A stretch of DNA of 64,000 nucleotides from the NCBI RefSeq assembly GCF_018687715.1, contig NC_056755.1, positions 32,915,001 to 32,979,000 of the forward strand, read 5' to 3'. This document shows, piece by piece, positions 22,532-37,137 of the stretch; positions within the stretch are counted from its first letter, which is position 1, and each line of letters opens with the position of its first letter. The notes below the pieces were generated by a model. It was not told the origin of the DNA, made no database searches, and saw nothing but the letters and a program-made list of their open reading frames with translations. This DNA comes from Carya illinoinensis. Taxonomy: Eukaryota > Streptophyta > Magnoliopsida > Fagales > Juglandaceae. Made by a program: the position numbers and the translations under genes.

Positions 22532-23570
22532 TCATCATCTCACAACAAACCTTACATATTTTAAAATTATTTTTTATTTTATTTTATGTTTGTAAAATTA
22601 ATTGAATTGTTTTATTTGTAAACTATAAAATGTCAAGTAATATGGAAGAAAAAGTATTTCATTTGAATGGAATATTATACCATTCAAATGGTGTAGAACT
22701 GTATTCGAATAGATGGGTTTGGCTTAAGGATTGGCGGGAGAAATTTCTACCAAACCTCGGATGACTTTTTGATTCGAATGCAATATTAAACATTCAAACA
22801 TATCCATGACTAATGACATATACATTTGATGGAATATGATGAGGAATATTTCTTTCACTCTGTTCACATAGAACATAACTCATTTGAATAGTTTCTGGTT
22901 GAAATTTGGCCGCGGCAGATACGTCGCTAATCTAAAAATTTCACATTCAAACTTGTAAATAAGTATTTGTACGCAAACATTTCAATTAGATTGCTCCAGA
23001 CTTTTGTCTTCTGGGACCTCACAATCCCAAGCCACCGAGAACAAAAACCTACACACACAGAGAATTCGTTCAAAAAAGAGTGTATTTTCACAGTGAGGGT
23101 TTTGGTGTTGATAGTGTGCAAATCTATTGAGGTTTATATTTTTCTAATCCCAATAGTACTTAATTTCAAACTTTCACTAGTTTTTGTATTTTTAATTTAT
23201 TCGTTGAGTTCTCTCTCATCTTATGTAGTTTTTGAATTATAGGTTTTGAAAATTTGGTCATTGCTATTGGATTGCATCCCTAGATGTGAATTGTTGTATG
23301 TATTTTTATAGTGGGTTTTTGTATATTTCGAATTTGCACATACTATGTTAGGGAATTTCGAATTTGTGATAACATTTAGATCAGCGGAGCTTTCTTATGT
23401 TTCATGTGGTCTCTTTATCTTGTTTCATAAACTGGATATGTTTTGGTCTTTCATTGGTTTCTGTGTTCCTTTAAAGCAACTGCCCATCTCCTGTTCTTGG
23501 GAAATTGCAACACTCGTACATTTAATATTTATTGCCAAGTTCTTTTTTTTTATTATGTCTATACGAATCT

Positions 23571-23606
<36 letters not shown>

Positions 23607-24800
23607 CATCTATTGAAATGAATCTCGTACATATATTTGGATTTTGTGAATGAAGTTGTGAATAAATGTGGATATGAAATATATAATTGTAATGAATTTT
23701 GTGGATTATTTGAATGAAGTTGTGATTAAATTTTGTGTACGTGAAATATATGATTGAAATGGATTTATTAAAAAATAATAACTCTAAGATGAAATAGACG
23801 ACGTAAAACATAAATTAATCTAATGTACACAAACTACTAACTATAAAACAAAATTTAATAAATCTAGTGCAATTTCCCCATAAAAACAACTATTATAGTA
23901 GTATCATAGTTCACTAATTTATGAATTATAATAAATAAAAATAACTTATTAAAAAAATAATAACTCTTAGATCAAATAGACAATACGTACACATACTAAT
24001 AACTATAAAACCAAAATTTAATAAATCTAGTGCAATTACCCCATAAAAACAACTATTATATTAGTGTCATGGTTCACTAGTTTATGAATTATAATAAATG
24101 AAAAGAATTTATTAAAATTACAAGAACTCTTAGATCAAATAGACAATAAGTGCATAAATTATAATGTACACATACTAGTAACTATTAAATAATAATAATA
24201 ATAATAAATCTAGTGCAATTAACCCATAAAAACCAAAGATCAAATAGGCATTAAGTACATAACTCAGTATTAGATTATATTACTTGTATCGAAGTAGATA
24301 CTTCTTATGGAAGTATAATGAAGTGTGGTTGCATAATTGATTTTCTATCCAATTGAACTTTAGACCCGTTCAAGAGTTGTGTCCTATTATTCATGAAGAA
24401 TGTTTGGGTATAACTCTTGAATTATCTAAAATGAACAGTTTGATTTCTATTATCTATATTGCAGGTAGATTCAATCTAAACTCTTGTGTTAGCTTTGGAA
24501 TTTTGGTTCAATGTTTCCTTTCATTTTTCGGGTGTGTGGTCCATAAGTTCATTACTTGTGGATAGGGTTGTTGACCTTTTGCGACTAGCATACTTAGAGA
24601 ATTATGGGGAAATGTTGCCAAAACTCTGACCAACATAGAAGTTTTTGGTTGAGTATATATACAATATAGATGATAGTCTCTCGAATGAAATAGGACTAAC
24701 TTCCTTATGAAATCTATGTTGGTAGTGAATATAGAAACACTCGTGATAGTGTCTACCCTGATAGTGTATATGTTGGTTTTTTTGTTTCGATAGTCGACTC
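22532..24800. other. Outer CACTA 5' region, no gene
   Basis: Resumes the outer element after the inner insertion. TTCGAA/TTCAAA motifs continue to about 22920, then come AT-rich DNA, a (TA)n run at 23576-23602 and the tandem repeat at 23766-24265. No coding match is seen before the transposase relic. Confidence 0.6.
23764..24265. repeat. Imperfect tandem repeat, about 3 x 160-180 bp
   Basis: The block running from ATTAAAAAATAATAACTC through TCTAGTGCAATT and CCCATAAAAAC starts near 23764, 23946 and 24108. The third copy is shorter and ends in an (AAT)n run. The copies differ by scattered changes. Confidence 0.8.
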
Positions 24801-24808
24801 ACGAAAGT

Positions 24809-27759
24809 ATAATGGATAAGAGTTGGATGCTTCTAGGAGATAAATTTGGTAGAGACTATAAGGAACATGCAAAAGGAGTCAAGTTTTTTTCATAGAATTT
24901 GTTCACTAGAGTGTTGACACTTGAGTTTATAAGAAATTTGTGTAGGAAGGCAAAAATCTTAGTTCTTATAACTTGGTGGCAGTGGAGGAGCATTTATATG
25001 TCAATGGAATCAATCCTAAATACTCAATGTGGGTCTTACATGGGAAACCATTTCCTCAAGATATCAGACTTGGCACTCAGGCCAAGCAAATGTAGGAAGA
25101 TAATGACATCAATATAAATGACAGAAATATGGATGTATCTTATGATAGTGATGATAATCGAAATGATATGACAGAGATGTTAGGCGATCTTGGTGCAGGG
25201 ATTTTTGGGGCAAGGGATGCAGAAGGGACATCTACTCATTAATCATCTGAGTCATGGAAATTTTGGAAGATTGTGGGAGGACAGATAATGAAAACTGCAC
25301 GAGGGGTGCACTCATCATAGCAAGTTATCTTTCATAGTGAAGTTGCTTCATATTAAGTTTGTATGTCGTATTTCAAGAAAGGTCATTGACATGTTGCTCA
25401 ATTTATTTAAAGAGGTTCTCCCATCGAATAACATATTACCCCATAATTTTTATAAAGTGAAGCAAGGGTTAGGATTCAATTATAATATAATTCACGCATG
25501 TAACAATGTATGTGTTCTCTTCTAGCCCTTGGTTGGTATACACTGTCAAATGGGTGGTCAGCTTATATGCCCCTCGGTTGGTATACATTATCAAACGATG
25601 AAAGAAAAAAATTATGTGAGTGGTTCATGGCAATCGAATTATACCTGATGGCTATACTTCGAACATATCAAAATGTGTGCGAACCCATGATTGAAAGATA
25701 GCTGATTTTAAATGTCACAATTTTCATGTATTTTTACAATGTTTGTTTTTAGTTATGGTGCATGAAAAGCTTACTCGAGATGTTTATTCAGCACTAATTT
25801 AATTAAGGGAATTTTTTAGGGACATTTGCAATAAAACGTTGAAATTTGATACATTAATAAAGATGGAAGCTAACAATGCAGTGATAATGTCCAATTTGTA
25901 GGGTATGTATCTACCATCATTCTTTGATACAATCGTCAACTTGGTTGTGCACCTACCTCGTGAGGCTTTAGTTACTAGCTCGGTCCAGTATAGATGGATA
26001 TATGGTTTTTCGGAAAGGTTAAGCGATCCGTAGGGAATAAGGCTTTTCCAGAAGGTTTGATTATAGAGTCATACATTGAGAATGAATGACATACATTTGT
26101 TCTATGTATTTCAGTGGGGTTGATTCACCATTCTCTGTCTAATGGTATGTATTGAATAACTACGCAGACATTGACAACTACTTGAGGTTAGTGATTTGTG
26201 CATATAAAAATAAATAATATAACTTCTATGAATTAATTGTTAACTTTAACATGTGTAGTGAACATATTCAGTTACTTCAAATGGATGGTGTAATTGACAT
26301 AGAAAATAGGGGTATAAAAACAAATCGATAAACCAGTAAACTGGATCAGACCAGACCAAATTGGTGGGATTGGTCTAGTTCCAAGTTTAGTTTGGTCCGA
26401 TACCGGTTTTATTTTTTTTTAAACTGATCAAAATCGGTCCGATTTCGATTTTTTTTTTCTAAAACCGGATCGGACTAGACCAATTTATATATATTTTTTA
26501 ATTTTTTATATTATATATAATATTTATATATAACATATAACTATATATAAAATAGTTTTGTATTATATGATAAATTACTAATTAATATAATATTAAATTT
26601 TAAAATCATATATCATTTTGTTTATTGTATTAATAGTTACAATAATATTATATAATGCATATTAATAGTTATACGAATACAATATCACTATATATTATAA
26701 TATACTATAATATATTATGACTATAGTATTATATACTATAATATACTATATTATATATATTATATAATATATAATATAATACATTAAAACAAGTAAAACC
26801 GGACCAAACAAGACCCGAAATGGGTAAAACTGGAGTATCGGTTTAGGAGGGTAACTGGTGCGTAATCGGTTTTGAAAAATACAAAACCAGTGCATACCGG
26901 TTCGGTCCTAAATTTTGGCAAAACTCGGACCGAACCGGACCGGTTACACTCTTAGTAGAAAAGAAGTACAAAGAAGAGTCTGCCTTGTGGTTTGAATAGA
27001 CAGTATTAGTAAATAATGTTCTACTATCTACAAATTTCATACCACTAAAATGGATTTTTTCTAACACTGATATAACTGGAATAAAATTTATTAATGTTGG
27101 TTGTATCAAAATATGGTGATAATTCAGAAAAAAATCTAAAGTGAACTGTATACTTTGGCATATGGTCCATCCAGGCAGGCCAGTCAATACTCAACATGTT
27201 TGATGAGTGGATATAGATTTCACGTAATTGATAGAGAACAATATAAAAAAACTCAAAATCGTGATGTCGTAGTCGAAGGAAGTCATGGGGAGGAGAGCAT
27301 TGACTTTTACAAAGTTGTCAAAGATATCATTGGGTTAAAGTACATGGGGGACATATGGTCTGGTTGTTTACATGTAATTGATTGGATGTCTCAAATCCAA
27401 GTTTCGGAGTGCATAATAATGAATATTTTATGAGTATCAATACATTTTGCATAGGGTATAATGATGATCCGTCCATTCTTCCTTACCAAGCAAATCAAGT
27501 TTTTTATTTAGATAATCTAGAGTATGGAAACCCATGGCAAGTAGTACAGAAGTTTGTACCAAAAAATGTATATAACTACATTCCAAAGACAGATGGACAA
27601 CATGAAGAATTTGATAGTCCAACAAATGAAAAAACATATCAAGAAAATGAGTTCGACATCAATTTATTTGTTATTCTCAACCAATATGACATGGTTCTAT
27701 TGCGTAGAGAAGATGTTAAACCAGTAGTAATTGAGGGCTATTTGTCAGAAGAACATTAG
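24809..27759 (+). pseudogene. TNP2-type transposase relic of outer CACTA, core deleted
   Basis: Begins MDKSWMLLGDKFGRDYKEHA, the same opening as the inner transposase. Pieces follow in several frames: HLYVNGINPKYSMWVLHG (near 24990), KLLHIKFV and QGLGFNYNIIHACNNVC (25337-25525), ERKKLCEW (25590), then PSFFDTIVNLVVHLPREA (DUF4218, near 25915) and the DUF4216 part (YGPSRQASQY at 27160; IDFYKVVKDIIGLKYMG; QANQVFYLDN, WQVVQKFVPKNVYNY to 27759). Between the HAC piece and ERKKLCEW only about 60 bp remain where the intact relative has some 1.2 kb, so the Transposase_21 core is gone. An AACCGG-type repeat sits at 26313-26960, and many stops are present. It cannot encode a working transposase. Confidence 0.88.
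26313..26960. mobile_element. AACCGG-flanked AT-cored repeat (non-autonomous element)
   Basis: Both ends are rich in CCGGTTT/AACCGG/CGGACC motifs in inverted orientation (ACCAGTAAACTGGATCAGAC at the left; CCGAACCGGACCGGTTACAC at the right). They surround about 300 bp of nearly pure A+T. It interrupts the outer transposase relic. A related arm occurs at 52330-52480. I do not see a clean target duplication. Confidence 0.55.
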
Positions 27760-27782
27760 TCAACTGAAGTGTCTAGTGAATA

Positions 27783-30107
27783 TGTGTGATACCCCGTATT
27801 TACGTGTATTTTGACTAAGTAATTATAGTATTTATTAGGATTATGGGCTTTCTTGTTTTAAATTTTAGATGATTTTCATGGTATTATTTTAGGACTTTTA
27901 ATTGTGAAATTTAATTCATGTGTTTTATTGTTATTGATTATTGATCATTATTTAAAATGCTCTTTATTTTAAATTATCTCATTGTTTTATTGTTGAATTT
28001 TATTATTTTATTTTATTCAACCACTTTGTTTGAATTATTTCATTTAATTTTCGGTTTGAAATTTTATTTTTAAATGATCAGTTTGAGACCCACGATGAAA
28101 AGAGTGGATCTCTATTTTTCTTTTTTCCTTCCTTCTTTCTTTTTCTATTTTCTTCTTTCATTTTCTTCTATTCTTTTTTCCTCCCTGCCTCCCAGCTTGT
28201 GCGACCACCCCCTCCCCATATTTCTCTCTGTGCACCTCTCCCTCATCTCGCCGCCGTGTGCCACCTTATGGCATCACTGCCTAGCCCATCCTCTTCCCCA
28301 CTGGCCAGAGACCACTCCCCTCCAATCACAGCCCCTACCTCACCTCTACCTCCCTCACACATACTCAACCCGAGTGGGTTTCCACCCACTCCGTTCCACC
28401 ATCGCACGGCATTAGCACTGCTACCATCTACAGCCAGCTGCCTCCCCTTTCACTAGTGAACTCCTAGACACCAAACCCAGCCCCTCACAACAACCCTTTC
28501 CCCCCCATGAGCACCACCCGAAATGGTTTTTGCCCTCTTTGCACTGCCTAAATCTCCCACTAGGCCCGTTGTAGACCGCCCTCTTGAGCCACCACCAACT
28601 CCACTGACAGCCACTCAACCACCTCCATGCCTATCTTAGCCAGCCAATCTCTCCCTTCGAAATTCTCAGTTTTGAGACCTACGACCATTGCTTGGAAAAC
28701 ACTGCTCCACCGCTACTTCGCCACTTTTGGCGTGACTTTTGATCTTCCAGAGTTTCTTTCATTATTGGAAGTAACTTTTCAAATAAATTTTTGAGATATA
28801 AATATATTTTTGCGCTAACTCATATTTACTGTGATTTGGTTGGTTGTGCCGGACTGAGTCCGAAGAGTTTTGGGGTCGATTGGATTGGATGATGGAGTTA
28901 TTTGTGTGATTGGATTATGCTAGGATTTGATAACTGTTGAATATTTGTGTCGTATCATATACATTGCATAACTGCACGCATGCTCATGTTTGTAAATGAA
29001 AAGTGACTTTTCGCATAATTGCATGCATGTTCATGTGTATATTTGAAATCTGGATTTTTATGTGAGAAATAGTTTTTGGATGCATGTGTATCATGACTCC
29101 AAGCCGAAATAGGGCATTATCTTGATGGAGCTCTTCTAGTTAGGAGCGTAATATACTGAGTGACGTTCCCTTGGTTGTCACTGGGCGACAACAGGATTGG
29201 ATAGAATGGTAACGCTCTCATACCGACTCCGTGGCCTCTCTGCTGGCGGGGGCTAGAGCACGCTTGACCACGAACTCATTGGGTGCGGAACCGGATATCG
29301 CTCGTTACAAAGTCACATGTACGGTCATTACCCATGGTGTGACGAATGAAGCCAAGGTGTATGGATGGTCCCTATGGGAGATCATTGTGCATACGATAAA
29401 AATAGATAATGGGCCATTTTCTAGAAAAATGGTGGTTTCGATAAATGGATATTTGTGGACCAGTTTCTAGGAAAATGGTGGATTTTATATTGGGCCATTT
29501 TCTGAGAAACTGGCAGAGGTTATTTCAATAGACTTGATTTTTGGTCCAAATGGGATTTTGGCATGTGTTAGAAAATAATCATTTTCAGGAAAAATGATGT
29601 TTTAGATATCATGCATATTTCATCATATGCACGCATATTTGTTGGTTGCATTAATGCATTTTTATCTCTTGGGTTGTTTGGGTTGTTACTTGCTGAGACT
29701 TGCAATCTCATGCTATTCGATACCCTATGATATCATTTTCATGGTATCGTAGATTTTGATGCAAATAATGAAGTAGAGTCTGAGGATGCGGCTCCACCAG
29801 AAGAGTGATTGGGGATCACTTTCTTATGTATCGGGATTTGTTTCTCACTTTTGGTTGTTGTATTTTGGCTTTATTATGTCATTATTGGATAACTGATTAC
29901 TTTTTGAAATGCTTGTATTTAAGCGAATTTATATTTAACAATTCTAGTACTTAGTTGATTTAGTTTAATTTATCTGCTGCATTTTTTTCTTACACGTGTT
30001 ACATGTGCATACACTTAGCAGTTGTCATTGGGGTGTGTGACTCATGTTGTTATCATCCTAATTTCTCGATTTTCGCGTGTCCGTACATGAGAGTTGGGGG
30101 CGTTATA
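27783..30107 (+). mobile_element. Gypsy solo LTR, about 2.3 kb
   Basis: Starts TGTGATACCCCGTATTTACG and ends GGGGGCGTTATA. The gypsy LTR at 54257-56696, read on its own strand, starts TGTGATGACCTG and ends GGGGGCGTCACA, so the two are related. Flanks GAATA (27778-27782) and GGATA (30108-30112) match at four of five positions and may be the target duplication. No polyprotein is present, so this is a solo LTR left by recombination. It lies in the tail of the outer transposase relic. It includes a CT-rich part (28100-28640) and a short acidic reading frame near 29755-29808. Confidence 0.7.
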
Positions 30108-30228
30108 GGATAAGGGTGACTGGTCCAGCAAAACCGATAGTGAATGATAGTTGTTTATATGAAAGTATTGTTGTTGTAAAAATAATAACATTTTTGTGAA
30201 TAATAATTTATTACAGTTTAAAACAGAT

Positions 30229-32628
30229 ATGCCTCACAAACGCGAAGTAACTCATGTGCCATCTCCATCCATTTATGACTCCCTAATTGGTTCATCTCCC
30301 ATGAATTGTTGGCCAATATCACCAGACGTAGAGCAAAGTATGTTACATAGAAACTTGATCTTATGTGATGATTTAAGTAATAGTGTTTTAAAAATAGAAT
30401 AATTTTTTGATATTATCAACTAATATATAGTTGTTGTAAGCCATTGTCAAGGTCGAGGGTCTATTAGAGGTGTCTGCATAGAGAAAGTAAGGGAAATGGA
30501 AAAAATTAAAGTTGATATTCCTGATGATCACACCGGTGGCTCAAGAGATTTGGCAGCTTGGCTTGCTTTCTATGTTGGTACCCTTAGCGACATCCTCTTC
30601 GACTGAAGTTAACTAAGATTTGAAAAACCACATCAAAAATCATTTCTTGGTAATAAGTTACTTAGAAAACAATTACATATAACTTATTACTTAATTTATA
30701 ATTAGTTTGTATCTGAACTAATCGTTTATAATTTTTTCAATGATGAGTTTCAATTTAATTTTGACCAGTGAAAGGATCAAGTAACGATTGATGAGTTGAT
30801 GTCCAATGCATTCCGGAGGTACAAAGGTAGATGTCATGCACACTATCAAAACTTTAGTAGTGCAACAGAGGCGCATTAAAATCCATTCCAAGACAAGCCA
30901 CCAAACAAATAGGAGAAGTTTTGTCATATATTTGAAGATCTCGCATATCAGGTAATTTCGCTGCTATCTTTATTTATAGTATATGTTAGATGCATTAAAC
31001 AAATATAGTAATAATTTTGTTTCTTTTTTTGTAGTAACAGAGTATTGTCAACAAAGTAAATAGAGCAAAGTTAATGATACACTATCATACAGGTTCTAGA
31101 TCTTTTCATCGATAATCAAAAAATTGGTAACTTTATACTAGTCCCTTTTAAATATTAACATATCAAAATTTGTGATTAAAGTTATAATATAAATTTTCCT
31201 TTTGCAGGAACTAGATAGTCCTACTTAGGGTTGTAATCGAATCGAGCCGAGCCGAGCCGAGTTTTGGCTTGCTGAGCTCGGCTCGACTCAAAATACTCGA
31301 GCTCTAGCTCGAGCCCGAGGTCGAGATTTTTTTTTAATTTTTTGTTCGAGCTCGACTCGATAAATTAAAATCTCAACTTGAGCTCGAACTCAAGTTCGTC
31401 CCACAAACGAGTTCGAGTCAAGTTCGAGCTTGAATTGTTTTTTTTAATAAAATTTAATAATTAATAAATAAAATAAATAAATAAATAAGAACTAATATTA
31501 AATTTATACAACTAACAAGTAGAATCTCTATTAAATTATAAAATTTTAAAAAATTTATAAATAATTAATATCTAACTAGTTGATATTTATCCAAAATAAC
31601 AATATATTATATGCCTATATATATTATTAATACATACACTTAATATAATAGAATATATCTATTTCATATATGGTTCCCACATATTAGTATATGAAATTAT
31701 TAAATTTTATCAACTAATTATTATACAAAGTATAAACAAGCGGTATGCTTACGTAATTAGAATTTTATCAACTAATTATAAAATATACCTATAAAGTATA
31801 TTTACTATATAGACATACGTAATTAGAATACATATTATATATTTAATTATAAAAGTGGTATGCTTATATTATTAGCTAATACATATATATATGCATAGGT
31901 GTATGTATATATTTATCAATATATGAATGAGTTTTAATCGAGTCGAGCTAACGAGTCGACTCGAGCATAAACAAGCGAGCCTAAACAAGCCTTAATCGAG
32001 TCGAGTCGAGTTTTGTCGAGTATGTGTCATTTACAAATCGAGCGAGTATCTACTTTAATGAACGAGCTTTTTTTTCACGAGTCGAGTTCGATTCGAGTTT
32101 AACCGAACGAGTACCGAGTGAGCTATCGAACAGACTGGTTCATTTACAGCTCTAGTCCTACTAACCATAATTTGATCCATTTGTATACTAAATTACATAC
32201 AAATTGTGATAGTGTTTGGACCAATTGTGAACTAGAAACATATTATGTAGGTTTAATTTTTTTATTATTTGTATTTTCTAATAACATTTTTGTTATTTAT
32301 ACTATTTCTATTTTTTTTTATATAGGACAAGAATGCATCACTTCTAGAAAATGATGTGGCTCCATCTGATAAATAATATGTGAATGAAGTTCAAATCTTT
32401 TCTTAGGTTTTTGGACCACATTCTGGATATTTGATGGGTTTAGGACGTTGCGTGAAGCCTTCCTCAACATCATTCTTTTATCAAGTCAGATCAAATAACA
32501 ACTCTCGAGAATTAGAGGAAGCAAGGCTCGAGATCGAATATTTGAAGTCCAAGCAACGAGAGTTCCAAACTCAATTAGATCAGGCAACGAATATAGAAGC
32601 TAGAGATTCAATCCCAAAAAATGTTTGA
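30229..32628 (+). pseudogene. Ptta/En/Spm-type gene relic of outer CACTA
   Basis: Scattered exon-like pieces in the order expected for the accessory CACTA gene: MPHKREVTHVPSPSIYDS (30229), REMEKIKVDIPDDHTGGSRD (30490), AFRRYKGRCHAHYQNFSSAT (30810) with PFQDKPPN, NRAKLMIHYHTGSRSFH (31060), ELDSPT interrupted by a hAT-like insertion and resuming NHNLIHLYTK (32163), and a coiled-coil end LEEARLEIEYLKSKQREFQT (32510). Stops and shifts occur between and within pieces. It is the + strand counterpart of the inner element's gene at 9345-11300, but the sequences are quite diverged, indicating a different CACTA family. Confidence 0.75.
31226..32154. mobile_element. hAT-like MITE, 929 bp, 8-bp target duplication
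   Basis: Starts TAGGGTTGTAAT and ends TTTACAGCTCTA (reverse TAGAGCTGTAAA), an imperfect 12-bp terminal inverted repeat. GTCCTACT flanks it exactly on both sides (31218-31225 and 32155-32162), the 8-bp duplication typical of hAT transposons. Both arms are full of CGAGTCGAGC/GCTCGA motifs in inverted orientation around an AT-rich middle, and there is no transposase. Confidence 0.88.
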
Positions 32629-32800
32629 ATAGTGGCAATTAATGATGTCCCAAAACTCTATGCTACCAACATCCTAGAAATTATTTTCTTTAGTTATGTC
32701 TTTTGACTTATTCTGAATTGATGTAACATTTGAACAATTGTCATATTTTAATTACAATATTTAATATTAGTTTCTTATTTTGAATTTACAGCTTATTATA
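32629..32800. other. 3' flank of the outer Ptta-like relic
   Basis: AT-rich, non-coding; leads into the right subterminal repeats. Confidence 0.5.
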
Positions 32801-33310
32801 TCATGAGTACCATTCGAACGTAAAATACCCAGTTCGTATGAAAATTTACAGTTTATTACCCTTCTAACACATTTTCGCTGACATTCAATGACCAATCAAA
32901 ACAATTCGAATAGATTAATTGTCTATTCGAACAGATTGTATGTTTTAACATTCGAACAACTAATATTTTGTTCGAACACATTTGCCATCATTCGAATGTA
33001 CCATGCAACATTCAAATAAAAATATCAAACAAATTGTTCAAATAGATTTTCTCAACTCAAACGTTTGTCAATGGTGTTCAATCAGATTCTATTTGCTCGA
33101 ACATAAATATATTTGTTCGAATATAAATAAACTGTTCAAAAACTCACTCCATTCAAACATGAGCAAATAAATTCGCATCGTTCTAATCAAATTTCAATAA
33201 TGTTCGAATAGCTACCCGACTGTCCAAATAGTACTTGTGTCATTCGAACGGCTTTTTCGGAAGAAAACATTTCATTCAAAAAAACATTCTCATTTGAACA
33301 TGTTCCACCA
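32800..33310. repeat. TTCGAA-type subterminal repeats, right arm of outer CACTA
   Basis: Repeated ATTCGAAC, GTTCGAAT and GTTCAAAT motifs in both orientations every 15-40 bp, the same set as 3590-4530. Confidence 0.7.
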
Positions 33311-33498
33311 ATTTGGCCAGATTTCATCCCTAAAAGTATTTTTTGAGACAAAAAAAAACAAATTTCATCTCCAAAAACCTTTTGAGACAAACCTTCTGAG
33401 ACAGAATTGTTTCATTTCTAAAACTTTTTTGGGATGAAAATGGCATTTTTTTGTACAAAATCTTTTGTCCCAAAAAATGTACATATTCTCTTGTAGTG
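33310..33498. repeat. Right terminal region of outer CACTA
   Basis: TTTCATCCC, TTTTGAGACAAA, GGGATGAAAA and TTTTGTCCC motifs form inverted pairs. The stretch closes with TTCTCTTGTAGTG at 33498 and TAT follows. No matching left end was found in the window. Confidence 0.7.
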
Positions 33499-34096
33499 TA
33501 TAAGATTCCGTCCATCATTAAGACTGCAATAAACGTGTAGTATATATATCAAGCTAGAAAATGAAGCTTTTATAATTTTTTCTTTTTTTTTTGGTAAAAA
33601 AAAGGTTTCGAATATGACCACGATTTGAGGCTGATCGACAAAATATAGCTTAAATGATCATACATAGGTACGTAGTAGTCAAAGAAGAATTTCAGGCCCA
33701 TTAAACTCAAAAAATTCGGACCATCAAAATATTTATATATGTTGCACAAAAGAAAAAAATTAAAAAATAAAATAAAAAAAGACACAGAACAACTTAAAGG
33801 CAAGCTGAGTAAAGTATGTTTATAATTAAACATATAGCCATCCACGCATCTTATCAATATGTAGAATATATATATATATATATATATATTACAGTTTTTA
33901 CATTATAAATCTCCAACAATACAGATCGAACAGTAATGTATGGAGATACAAAAACCCTGAAAGAAGCAAAAATTAACGCAAATACAGTTAATCAGGAAAA
34001 ATACTGCAAGTCTAAAAATGGTGCTACAAAATAGATCAAAGGACAACCTTAGTATTTTTGCCTCTAATCAGCCTAATTATACCATTTTTGGTTAAC
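33499..34096. other. Spacer 3' of CKX
   Basis: AT-rich with poly-A/poly-T runs and a (TA)n run at 33869-33890. No gene is seen; CKX 3' UTR sequence probably occupies its right part. Confidence 0.6.
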
Positions 34097-36971
<2,875 letters not shown>

Positions 36972-37066
36972 TTTTGACAACAGAGAGAAAGGAAACTAGT
37001 GAGGGAGGAGTTGTTGGTTTTTGTGGGGATTGTGGAAGAAGAGGTAAAGCTTGGTAGAATATATAC

Positions 37067-37068
<2 letters not shown>

Positions 37069-37132
<64 letters not shown>
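37069..37132. repeat. (GA)n microsatellite in CKX 5' leader
   Basis: About 32 uninterrupted GA units (CT on the CKX strand), ending 97 bp before the CKX ATG. They are therefore likely in the 5' UTR or core promoter, where CT-rich tracts and GAGA-factor sites are common in plants. Confidence 0.95.

Positions 37133-37137
<5 letters not shown>

Larger units (their letters stand above)
3590..33498 (+). mobile_element. Outer CACTA element (old, interrupted)
   Basis: The right terminus is visible: the sequence ends TTCTCTTGTAGTG at 33498, the mirror of CACTACAAGAGAA. TTCGAA/TTCAAA-rich subterminal repeats occur at 3590-4530, again just right of the inner element (22640-22920), and at 32800-33310, so one element appears to have been split by the inner insertion. 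Its + strand holds degraded TNP2 (24809-27759) and Ptta-like (30229-32628) genes. The left CACTACAA end was not found; it may be deleted or lie beyond the window, with the left gypsy element also inserted in it. The start given is where the repeats begin. Confidence 0.65.
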
